Below are positions 32,478 to 39,787 of a stretch of DNA of 50,913 nt, one piece after another. The position numbers and the translations under genes were made by a program. The DNA is from Magnetospirillum sp. WYHS-4 (GTDB lineage: Bacteria; Pseudomonadota; Alphaproteobacteria; Rhodospirillales; GLO-3). Position 1 is the stretch's first letter; the number at the start of each line of letters is the position of its first letter. Under the pieces are notes generated by a model that worked only from the letters and a program-made list of their open reading frames with translations, was not told the origin of the DNA and ran no database searches. The stretch spans positions 1 to 50,913 of the forward strand of contig JAMOBD010000037.1 of the NCBI GenBank assembly GCA_039908345.1, in the 5' to 3' direction.

Positions 32478-33513
32478 GCGAGACCAGCAGGTCGCGGCCG
32501 ATCTTGCCGCCATCGCCCGCAATCTTCTCGCGGAGCACCGCCCGCATGGCGTCGATGTGCGCCTTGACGATCTCGACGGCATTGTCGTCCTCGCGGCAGT
32601 TCTCGCCGGTCAGGTCGTAGAGCATCTTGCCGAACATGCTGACCAACGGATAGCCGAAGGTCCCGCCCTGGCCGCGCAGTTCGTGGGCCAGCAGATTGAT
32701 CTCGCGGAAATAGCTGTCGCGGCGCCCGGGCTTCATCACGGCGTCGGTGCAGAGGTCCGACAGCTTCGCCAAATAGGTGGTGGCCCATTGGGCAAAATCC
32801 AGGGCGGCCCGGTCTAGCATGGCCTCCGCCTCTCTGAGAAGGTCCAGGGGGATGTCGCCGGGTTCCCCTCCTCCCTTGCCCAGGCCGCCGGCTTTCTCCT
32901 TGAGGCGGTTGGGCAGCCGGAAGAACCAGACATCGGCTGTTTCCTGCGGCTTCACCACCCTCTCCGAGGAATAGACGACGACGGCGTCTTCCTCGCGGGC
33001 GATGCGCCGCTCATGGCCATCGGACGGAGGCAGGACGCGACGCCGTCGGTCGGGCCCGAAATAGTGCTGGGTCGCGACGAACTGGCGCGGATAGTCGATG
33101 ACCTCAAGAATGTGCCGGTAGACCGTCTCGACGGCAAAGGGCTTAGCCAGGAACTCGGTGCCGCCCAGGTCGCGGCAGGCATTCACATATTCCCGGTCGG
33201 CAGCTCCCGACAGCATGATGAAGGGCAGGAAGCGGTTGGGAGATTCCTTGGCCGAACGCAGCCAGCGCAGCAACAGCAGGCCGTTGATCGGCGACATCAC
33301 CAAGTCTGAAATCACGATGTCGAGTGCCGCCGTTCCGCCCGGCATGGCCGCAGATCCCATGGATTTGAGGAAGTCGATGGCTTCCTCCCCGTTGGAGCAG
33401 ACCGAAACACGGCCGAAACGGAAATGGCGCAACAAGTCCTGGATGATGTTCCGGACGTACCGGTTATCCTCGACCAACAGGATCGAAACCCGTTCGAGAT
33501 TGTATGGCGCCAA
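32440..33513 (-). CDS. Response regulator with C-terminal HPt-like domain
   Basis: The 357 residues start with a receiver domain (ILLVEDNRYVRNIIQDLL; phospho-Asp in VISDLVM, about residue 69; AKPFAVETV). A middle region (about 150-210) is rich in Arg and of unknown fold. The C-terminal helical part contains LLAHELRGQGGTFGYP (about 275-290), like the HPt motif HxLKGxA, where His could accept phosphate. No kinase is adjacent. It may be a phosphorelay node. It is divergent from gapR. Confidence 0.78.
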   Translation of the reverse strand: MAPYNLERVSILLVEDNRYVRNIIQDLLRHFRFGRVSVCSNGEEAIDFLKSMGSAAMPGGTAALDIVISDLVMSPINGLLLLRWLRSAKESPNRFLPFIMLSGAADREYVNACRDLGGTEFLAKPFAVETVYRHILEVIDYPRQFVATQHYFGPDRRRRVLPPSDGHERRIAREEDAVVVYSSERVVKPQETADVWFFRLPNRLKEKAGGLGKGGGEPGDIPLDLLREAEAMLDRAALDFAQWATTYLAKLSDLCTDAVMKPGRRDSYFREINLLAHELRGQGGTFGYPLVSMFGKMLYDLTGENCREDDNAVEIVKAHIDAMRAVLREKIAGDGGKIGRDLLVSLNQALDKYSVVR

Positions 33514-33596
33514 ATGATTCTCCCATTCTCGGCTGCGATGTTGCGCAATCCCGCGCGATCCCGCAACCCTTGCTTTCGTCCTGCGGCGCGAATCCC

Positions 33597-33626
33597 TTGC
33601 AAATCCGCGGAAAAGCCGATTATGGT
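33597..33626 (+). promoter_or_regulatory. Possible promoter for gapR-elbB
   Basis: TTGCAA (33597-33602) and TATGGT (33621-33626) are separated by 18 bases, 46 bases before the gapR ATG. The match is moderate. Confidence 0.3.
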
Positions 33627-33671
33627 GCCCGCCGCCGGTTCATACGCCGGTTGTCGAAGGGAGGCCTAGCC

Positions 33672-33914
33672 ATGACCGATGTCGGGGGAATCGCGGCGGA
33701 TCGCCTGCGTACCATCATCGAACGGATCGAGCGACTGGAAGAGGAGAAAGCCGCCCTTGCAGCGGACATCCGCGACGTCTACGCGGAAGCCAAGGGAGCA
33801 GGCTTCGATATCAAGGTCGTGCGCCAGATCGTCCGCCTGCGGAAGCTCGACCATGCCGACCGCAAGGAGCAGGAGGAGATCATGGAACTCTACAAGCGCG
33901 CGCTAGACATGTAG
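33672..33914 (+). CDS. gapR: DUF2312 nucleoid-associated protein GapR
   Basis: An 80-residue coiled-coil protein that binds overtwisted AT-rich DNA ahead of replication and transcription forks. The family is alphaproteobacterial and almost invariant: LRTIIERIERLEEEKAALAADIRDVYAEAKG and VRQIVRLRKLD. GGGAGG precedes the ATG at 33672; longer upstream frames are not conserved. Confidence 0.93.
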   Translation: MTDVGGIAADRLRTIIERIERLEEEKAALAADIRDVYAEAKGAGFDIKVVRQIVRLRKLDHADRKEQEEIMELYKRALDM

Positions 33915-33921
33915 GCCGACC

Positions 33922-34581
33922 ATGGCCGAACGCAAACCTCTGGTGGCGGTGGTCCTGTCCGGCTGCGGCGTGTTCGACGGGGCCGAGATCCATGAAGCGG
34001 TGCTCAGTCTGCTGGCCCTGGATCGCCGGGGGGCTGCCTACCGATGCTATGCTCCCGACATCGACCAGGCCCAGGTGGTCGATCACCGGACCGGCCAGCC
34101 GGAGACCGGCAAGCGCAACGTTCTGGCGGAATCGGCCCGCATCGCACGCGGCGACATCAAGCCGCTAAGCGATCTGGACCCCGGCAAGGTCGATGCCCTG
34201 CTGTTTCCCGGTGGCTTCGGCGTCGCCAAGAACCTGTGCGGCCTGGCCTTCGACGGTGCGGGCTGTGAAGTCGATCCCGAAGTGGTCCGGGTCGTCCGCG
34301 GGGCCGTGACGGCCGGCAAGCCGATCGCCGCGCTCTGCATCGCGCCGGCCTTGATGGCCCGAGTGCTGGAAGGGGCGGAGGTGACCATCGGCCACGACGC
34401 CGCCACGGCCGAAGCCATCGTCGCCATGGGCGGCCGCCACAAGATCGCCGGCCATGGCGAGGTGGTGGTGGACCGGCGCCTGAAGCTGGTCACGACGCCC
34501 TGCTATATGCTGGATTCCACTATCGGCCAGATCGCCGACGGCGCGGACAATGCGGTCAGGGCGCTCCTCGAACTGGTATGA
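33922..34581 (+). CDS. elbB: Isoprenoid biosynthesis glyoxalase ElbB
   Basis: A 219-residue DJ-1/PfpI-superfamily protein. VVLSGCGVFDGAEIHEAVL at the N-terminus, LLFPGGFGVAKNLC and ALCIAPALMARVL with the nucleophile Cys (about 138) are diagnostic. It has weak glyoxalase activity in E. coli; its cellular role is unclear. It lies seven bases behind gapR. Confidence 0.92.
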   Translation: MAERKPLVAVVLSGCGVFDGAEIHEAVLSLLALDRRGAAYRCYAPDIDQAQVVDHRTGQPETGKRNVLAESARIARGDIKPLSDLDPGKVDALLFPGGFGVAKNLCGLAFDGAGCEVDPEVVRVVRGAVTAGKPIAALCIAPALMARVLEGAEVTIGHDAATAEAIVAMGGRHKIAGHGEVVVDRRLKLVTTPCYMLDSTIGQIADGADNAVRALLELV

Positions 34582-34588
34582 CGCCGGA

Positions 34589-34753
34589 CTAAACGACTTC
34601 CGTCCAGCCGGGGGCGGCGGGGACGACGCGGTAGCGGCGCTCGGATGCCGGGACGACCTGCCAGACCACCGTGGTCGGCCAGGTCGGCTGGTCGGGGCGG
34701 CGCCGGTAAAGCGGGGGAACGTCCCAGAGGGCGATCTTGGCGGGGGTCTTCAT
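34589..34753 (-). CDS. Small hypothetical protein, 54 aa
   Basis: A short gene with a very strong ribosome site (AGGAGAGGAGG, eight bases before ATG). The protein starts MKTPAKIALWDVPPLYRRRP and is rich in Trp, Pro and Arg (WPTTVVWQVVP, RYRVVPAAPGWTEVV). It has no signal peptide or membrane helix. It converges with elbB. I do not recognise the family, but start signal and codon use support a real gene. Confidence 0.6.
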   Translation of the reverse strand: MKTPAKIALWDVPPLYRRRPDQPTWPTTVVWQVVPASERRYRVVPAAPGWTEVV

Positions 34754-34891
34754 GGTGGGCCTCCTCTCCTTCGGGTCCTGCCCTTACCCTTTCAGGAACC
34801 GTGCCAGCGGGAAATCGTCCGGCAACTCACGGGAAATAGTGTAGCGTCAACAGGTTAACGAAAGCGTTCCGCTGCCCGCGGTAATTTCTGC

Positions 34892-34908
34892 CCGGCAAAT
34901 TCTGCCGG
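34892..34908 (-). other. Short hairpin after the RNA methyltransferase gene
   Basis: CCGGCA and TGCCGG form a 6-bp stem around five bases right behind the stop codon, nested inside a weaker GCCCGC/GCGGGC pair. No T-run follows, so it is at best a weak terminator or an mRNA end structure. Confidence 0.3.
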
Positions 34909-36174
34909 TCAGCGGGCAAGAATGGCCACGGCCTCGACGTGGGCGGCGTAGGGGAACTGGTCGACGGGGACCACCTTGAGGAGCCGAAAGCCGCCGTCGA
35001 CCAGCAGGCGCAGATCGCGGGCCAGGGTGGCGGGATTGCAGGACACCGCGGCGATGCGCCGGATCGAAGGGCTCCGCGCCAGGGCGGCGGCCTGGAAGCG
35101 GGCGCCGGCACGGGGTGGATCGAAGATCGCGGCATCGAAGGCTTTGAGTTCGGCATCAGCCAGGGGCCGACGGTCCAGGTCGCGGACCTCGGCCGCCAGG
35201 CGGCCGCCCAGGCCGGCCCGGCCTGCCGCCTGCCGCAGGGCGTCGACGGCCGCCGCGTTGCCTTCTTCCGCCTGGACGGAAAGCCCGTCGCCCGCCAGAG
35301 CCAGGCCGAAGGTTCCGAGGCCGGCGTAAAGATCGAGAACCCGCTTGGGTCGGCCCAGGGCCTCGCGCACCAAGCCGACCAGGACCGCTTCGCCTTCGGC
35401 GCTGGGCTGGAGGAAGCCGCCCGGCGGCAGTTCCACGGCGATGCCGGACAGGGTGATGTGCAGGCGCCGGCGCTGGGCCAGCAACTCGGCGGGCTCGGCT
35501 TCCGACTTCTGCCAGGAAACCCGCCCCACCCCTTCCAGAGCAGCCAGCCGCAGGCCTTCCTCCGGGCCAGGGCGGCGGGCCAGGCCGAGCACCAAGTCCA
35601 GTCCTTCCGCCGCCAGGGTGAGGCGCAAGGTGCCCCGCTCTCCTTGGCGCAAGACGCCGGCCAGGGCCTCGCGCAAGGCCGGCAGGCGGTCGTCGAGGGC
35701 GGGCAGCAGCAAAGGGCAGCGGCGCACATCCACCACCCGACGCCCGAGCCGCTCGCTGAATCCCAGCACGACCCCGGCCTGGAGCCGCATGACGCTGAAG
35801 GTCGCGCGTCGCCGCCGGCCGGGCGGCACCATGACCGGCGCCGCGACGGTGGCTTCGATACCGCGATGGGCTAAGGCCTCGGTGACCTGTTGCACCTTCC
35901 AGGCCGCATGGCTGGCCGCATCGGCATGCTGCAAGGCGCAGCCGCCGCAGCTTCCGAAAAGGGGACAGAAGGGTGCGACCCGGGTGGGTGCGGGTTCGAG
36001 CAACTCTTCCATTTCGGCCAGCAGGCCGTCGCCGCGCTTGTCGCGGATGCGTACCCGCACCCGTTCGCCGGGCAGGGCCAAGGGAATATAGAGGCGGGTG
36101 CCGTCCGCCGCCCGTGCCAAGCCGTCGCCCTGGCTGCCCAGGGCCTCGACGGTCGCCTCGAAGGTGCGGCTCAC
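34909..36174 (-). CDS. 23S rRNA (uracil-5-)-methyltransferase of the RumA/RlmD type
   Basis: A 421-residue enzyme with an N-terminal TRAM domain (about 1-55), a [4Fe-4S] cysteine set in FCPLFGSCGGCALQH plus Cys in DVRRCPLL, and a SAM domain with VLDLYAGLGTFGLALA. The nucleophile is in AVSCNPATLARDL, and FDAAIFDPPRAGA is the NPPR-like motif. It methylates U at C5 in 23S rRNA. Start GTG 36174 overlaps the lipoprotein stop as GTGA. It ends the Mla operon, perhaps only by chance of position. Confidence 0.88.
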   Translation of the reverse strand: MSRTFEATVEALGSQGDGLARAADGTRLYIPLALPGERVRVRIRDKRGDGLLAEMEELLEPAPTRVAPFCPLFGSCGGCALQHADAASHAAWKVQQVTEALAHRGIEATVAAPVMVPPGRRRRATFSVMRLQAGVVLGFSERLGRRVVDVRRCPLLLPALDDRLPALREALAGVLRQGERGTLRLTLAAEGLDLVLGLARRPGPEEGLRLAALEGVGRVSWQKSEAEPAELLAQRRRLHITLSGIAVELPPGGFLQPSAEGEAVLVGLVREALGRPKRVLDLYAGLGTFGLALAGDGLSVQAEEGNAAAVDALRQAAGRAGLGGRLAAEVRDLDRRPLADAELKAFDAAIFDPPRAGARFQAAALARSPSIRRIAAVSCNPATLARDLRLLVDGGFRLLKVVPVDQFPYAAHVEAVAILAR

Positions 36175-36782
36175 CTTTTCGCGGCGGCCAGGTCGCCCAG
36201 GAAGCGGCCATAGACGTCGGTCAGGGCCTTGCCGAAGGCGGTCGCCACCTCGCCCACCGCGTCGCCGGAAGGCACCACCTGGGCCTTGTAGGTCTTGAGC
36301 AGCAGCAACTCGTCGCCGCGGATCTTGCGGGCCGACATCTCCAGTTCCACCAGGGCCCCAGGGGTTCCTCCGACGACCCGCTCCAGGCGCAGGATGCGGC
36401 CGCGCACCATGTAGTCGGGCGATACCCGCACCTCGGGGGTGACCACCTGGGCGGCGGCCTTGCCGGCACGCAGGAAGTTGACCAGTTCGTCCCGCAGCAT
36501 GGTGGCCGGGGGCTCGGTCCAAAGGTGGTAGTGGTACTCGTGCAATTCCTGGGGCTTGGCGCTATCGCTATAGACGATCGCCCGGCCGGCGGTCAGGCCC
36601 TCGACGACGAAGCGGTCCACTTCCAGGATGCCCGGCAGGATCGCGGCCGCCCCGGACGCGGCGGGCGCCGCCACCTGAAGACGATAAAAGGTGTTCTGCG
36701 GCACCGGGCCGCCGCCGCCGCCGCAGGCAGCAACGGCCAGCGACAATCCCAGCGCGAGGATGATCGGCTTCAGCTTGCTCAT
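36171..36782 (-). CDS. ABC-type transport auxiliary lipoprotein (PqiC/DUF330-like)
   Basis: A 203-residue lipoprotein with a lipobox at VAAC (Cys20) and a Gly-rich spacer. The domain (FYRLQVAAP, VDRFVVEGLTAGRAIVYSD, YHLWTEPPATMLRDELV) matches the auxiliary lipoprotein that accompanies MCE transporters and may connect them to the outer membrane. It overlaps MlaD by four bases and the methyltransferase by four. Confidence 0.87.
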   Translation of the reverse strand: MSKLKPIILALGLSLAVAACGGGGGPVPQNTFYRLQVAAPAASGAAAILPGILEVDRFVVEGLTAGRAIVYSDSAKPQELHEYHYHLWTEPPATMLRDELVNFLRAGKAAAQVVTPEVRVSPDYMVRGRILRLERVVGGTPGALVELEMSARKIRGDELLLLKTYKAQVVPSGDAVGEVATAFGKALTDVYGRFLGDLAAAKR

Positions 36783-37786
36783 CGTCTGGTCCCCTCCGTC
36801 GCTTCGTCCTTCGGACTCGAACCGCCCAGCAGGCGGCCCGGGTTCTGGCGGATTTCCCGGCTGAATTCATACATGTTCCGCGCCGTGCCTTCCAGATTCT
36901 GGTTGATCGAGTCGATGTGGCGGGACAACGATCCGAGCACATGGCGCATGTCGTTGACCGAGGCCTCGATCTTCTCGCGGTTCTTGACCACCACGCCGTC
37001 GGTATCGGTCACCAGCTTGTTGGAGTTGTCGAGCAGGGCGTTGGCCTTGCCGGAAACGCCGTGCAAATCCTTGGACGCGGCATCCAGGTTGCCGATCATG
37101 TCTTCCATCGCCTTGCGGTTGGCCGGCGAGAGGAAGGCGCTCAATTCCTTGCTGGCCTTGCTCATCTCGCCGCTGAAGATCTCGATGTCCTCCGCCACCT
37201 TGGGCACCCGCTTGTTGATATCCTGGATCAGGGAGATGATCTCGCCGACCAAGCGCTCGCCGTCTTTCTCCAGGAGGTTGCCGAAGACCGCAACCGTGCG
37301 GTCCAAGGTGATCAGAAGGGGGCGCAGATGGGTATCCGCCAGGCTGCCCAGGTCGGAGGCCACGTTGGACATCACGGAGAAGAGGTTGGCGGCATCCTGG
37401 CCCTTGATCTGGGCGCCGGGAGTGAGCGGCCTTTCGCTCTTGCCCGCGTCGATGGCGATGGTGATGGCCGACAGCAGGCCCGGCGCGCGGATGCTGGCCA
37501 CGCTGTCTTCCGGGATCATCCAGCCCTGGTTGACCGTCAGGTCGACCCGGAAGCGCATGCCGCCCTTTTCCGCCATCGGCGTGATCTTTTCCACTTGGCC
37601 GATGGGATAGCCTTCATAGAGCACCTGGGTGCCGAACTTGACGCCGGTGACGTTCTTGTAGATGGCGTAGTAGGCATCCGCCGTTCCCGTCCGTCCCGAC
37701 AGCACCGCGGTAACGAAAATCAGCGCCGCCACCATGACCAGTACGAAGCTGCCCACCAGCAGGTAATTGATCTTGTTGCTTTTCAC
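36779..37786 (-). CDS. mlaD: MlaD family MCE-domain protein
   Basis: The 335-residue periplasmic substrate-binding component of a phospholipid transporter has an N-terminal membrane anchor (about 8-30), one MCE domain (about 38-125: YYAIYKNVTGVKFGTQVLYEGYPIGQV), and a long helical region (about 140-310) that could form a channel or coiled coil, as in longer MCE proteins. It is longer than E. coli MlaD (183 aa). It overlaps MlaF by four bases. Confidence 0.92.
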   Translation of the reverse strand: MKSNKINYLLVGSFVLVMVAALIFVTAVLSGRTGTADAYYAIYKNVTGVKFGTQVLYEGYPIGQVEKITPMAEKGGMRFRVDLTVNQGWMIPEDSVASIRAPGLLSAITIAIDAGKSERPLTPGAQIKGQDAANLFSVMSNVASDLGSLADTHLRPLLITLDRTVAVFGNLLEKDGERLVGEIISLIQDINKRVPKVAEDIEIFSGEMSKASKELSAFLSPANRKAMEDMIGNLDAASKDLHGVSGKANALLDNSNKLVTDTDGVVVKNREKIEASVNDMRHVLGSLSRHIDSINQNLEGTARNMYEFSREIRQNPGRLLGGSSPKDEATEGTRR

Positions 37787-38619
37787 AGCCTGGCCCTCCC
37801 CATGGTTTCTTCCCCCATCAGCCGGCGCAGGTATTCCTCGGGATCGACGTTGTCTTCCTCGGTGCGTCGGTTCAGCAGATTCTGGATGCGCTCGCTGGGA
37901 TGGTTGCGCACTTCCTCGACGGTGCCGACGAACAGGATGTTGCCCTTGTCCAGGACGGTGATGCGGTCGGCGATCTTGAAAGCGCTTTCCAGTTCGTGGG
38001 TCACCACCACGATGGCCATGCCCATGGCGTCGCGCAGACGCAGGATCAGGTCGTCCAGGGACGCCGATACCACCGGGTCCAGGCCTGCCGACGGCTCGTC
38101 CATGAACAGGATCTGCGGGTCCATGACAATGGCGCGGGCCACGGCGGCGCGTTTTATCATGCCGCCCGACAGTTCGGACGGCATCAGGTTCTCGAAGCCG
38201 GCCAGGTTGACCACCTCCAGCTTCATGCGGGCCATGATCTCCATGGTCATGGGATCAAGGTCGGTATGCTCGACCAAAGGCAGCATGATGTTCTGGCCGA
38301 CGGTCATCGAACTGAACAGGGCGCCGCCCTGGAAGGCGACGCCGAAACGCCGGCGGAGCGCGAACATCTCCTTCATGGTCAGCTTGGTGATGTCCTGGCC
38401 CAGGATGCGAATGGCCCCCGTTGTCGGGCGTTCCAGGCCCAGCAGATGGCGGAGCAGGGTGCTCTTGCCCGAACCCGAGCCGCCCATGATGACCATGATC
38501 TCGCCGTCGCGGACATCCATGGTGATGCCCTTGAGGATCAGGCGGGGACCATAGTGGGTGACCAGGTCGTCGACCTCGATCACCTTGGTACGGCCGGAAG
38601 CGGTCGCCGGGGCATTCAT
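37783..38619 (-). CDS. mlaF: MlaF-type ABC transporter ATPase
   Basis: A 278-residue ATPase driving the lipid transporter. Walker A GGSGSGKSTLL (about 47-57), signature LSGGMIKRAAVARAI, Walker B ILFMDEPSAGLD, and the H-loop VVVTHEL. The C-terminal extension after residue 240 (SERIQNLLNRRTEEDNVDPE) is where MlaF contacts its partner subunits in E. coli. One-base overlap with MlaE. Confidence 0.95.
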   Translation of the reverse strand: MNAPATASGRTKVIEVDDLVTHYGPRLILKGITMDVRDGEIMVIMGGSGSGKSTLLRHLLGLERPTTGAIRILGQDITKLTMKEMFALRRRFGVAFQGGALFSSMTVGQNIMLPLVEHTDLDPMTMEIMARMKLEVVNLAGFENLMPSELSGGMIKRAAVARAIVMDPQILFMDEPSAGLDPVVSASLDDLILRLRDAMGMAIVVVTHELESAFKIADRITVLDKGNILFVGTVEEVRNHPSERIQNLLNRRTEEDNVDPEEYLRRLMGEETMGRARL

Positions 38620-39440
38620 CAGCGGGTCACCACGAAAGCGAAGATCATGTCGGTGACCACGATGGCCGAGATGGACTGCACCACGGCGCGGGTTGTCACC
38701 TTGCCGACTCCTTCCGCGCCGCCCGAGACCGAGGCGCCGTTGACCACCGCGATGACGGCGATCAGGACGGCGAAGATCAGGCTCTTGCCCAGGCCGTGCG
38801 CCAAGTGGTCGTTGTTGAGTATTTCGCGCACCTGGTCGATGTAGGCGGCCATGCTGATGCCCAGATCGAAGCCCACGTAGAGCCCGGCGGCATAGAGTCC
38901 CACCAGGTCGCTGAAGAAGGTCAGCGCCGGCACCATGACGATCATGGCGAACAGGGCGGGGGCGACCAGGAAGCGGACCGGGTTGATGCCCATGACGTGC
39001 AGGGCGTCCACTTCCTGGTTGATTTTCATGGTGCCCAGGCGGGCGGCCAGCGCCGAGCCCGACCGGCCGGCCACCAGGATGCCGGTGATAAGGGGGGCGA
39101 ACTCGCGGGTGATGGACAACGCGATGCCGATGGTGACGCGCGATTCGGCGCCGAACAGCCGGAGCGTGTGGATGCCCTGGATGGCCAGCATGACGCCGAT
39201 GGTGGCGGCCAGCAGGGCGATGATGGGCACCGCCCGAATGCCGATTTCCATCATCTGGGCGACGATGGACACCATGCGCACCGGCTGGCGGTACTTGGGG
39301 CCCAGCAGCATCCAGAACAGGCTTTCGCCCAGCAGGACCCCGCAGTTGCCGATTTCCTCGACGGCCACGACGACGTTGCGCCCCACCTTCTCGGTGAAGC
39401 GGACGGCGGCGCTGGGCGGCTTGTCATCGGGGGCGGACAT
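38619..39440 (-). CDS. mlaE: MlaE-type permease
   Basis: The 273-residue inner-membrane permease of the MCE lipid transporter. The conserved core is visible: AATIGVMLAIQGIHTLRLFGAES, REFAPLITGILVAGRSGSALAARLGTMKINQEVDAL and VAPALFAMIVMVP. It has five to six membrane helices. It starts one base after the STAS gene stop. Confidence 0.95.
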   Translation of the reverse strand: MSAPDDKPPSAAVRFTEKVGRNVVVAVEEIGNCGVLLGESLFWMLLGPKYRQPVRMVSIVAQMMEIGIRAVPIIALLAATIGVMLAIQGIHTLRLFGAESRVTIGIALSITREFAPLITGILVAGRSGSALAARLGTMKINQEVDALHVMGINPVRFLVAPALFAMIVMVPALTFFSDLVGLYAAGLYVGFDLGISMAAYIDQVREILNNDHLAHGLGKSLIFAVLIAVIAVVNGASVSGGAEGVGKVTTRAVVQSISAIVVTDMIFAFVVTR

Positions 39441-39441
39441 G

Positions 39442-39774
39442 TCAGGGAACCAGGTTCAGGCCCTCGGCCACGGTGGGGTGGATGACGAATATCTTGTCCA
39501 GCCGGGCCAGCCTGAGCACCCGGAGAGCGGCCTCGCTGACCGCCACCAGGGCCAGGGCCTGACCGTTCTTCTTGGCGGTCTGCAGGGCCTCCACCAGGGA
39601 CGCCACGCCCGAACTGTCGATGTAGGAAACCCCCGACAGATCGACCAGCAGGGCCTTCTTGCGTCCCGCCGCTTCCAAGAGGACCTTGCGCGCCTCGCGG
39701 GAGCTTTCCAGGTCCACGTCCCCCTGGAAGGCCACCACGACCGCCTTGCCCTCATCCCTTACGTCGTGTTTCAT
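39442..39774 (-). CDS. STAS domain protein with a phosphorylatable serine (anti-anti-sigma / MlaB-like)
   Basis: A 110-residue single STAS domain. LVDLSGVSYIDSSGVASLVEAL holds Ser54-Ser55; Ser55 aligns with the Ser of SpoIIAA and RsbV that is phosphorylated by an anti-sigma kinase. In the Mla system, MlaB is also a STAS protein that binds MlaF. Here it sits between a phosphatase with a kinase-like domain and mlaE, so it may link partner switching to lipid transport. The fold and Ser are seen; the link is inferred. Confidence 0.88.
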   Translation of the reverse strand: MKHDVRDEGKAVVVAFQGDVDLESSREARKVLLEAAGRKKALLVDLSGVSYIDSSGVASLVEALQTAKKNGQALALVAVSEAALRVLRLARLDKIFVIHPTVAEGLNLVP

Positions 39775-39787
39775 TTTCCGCCTCGTG

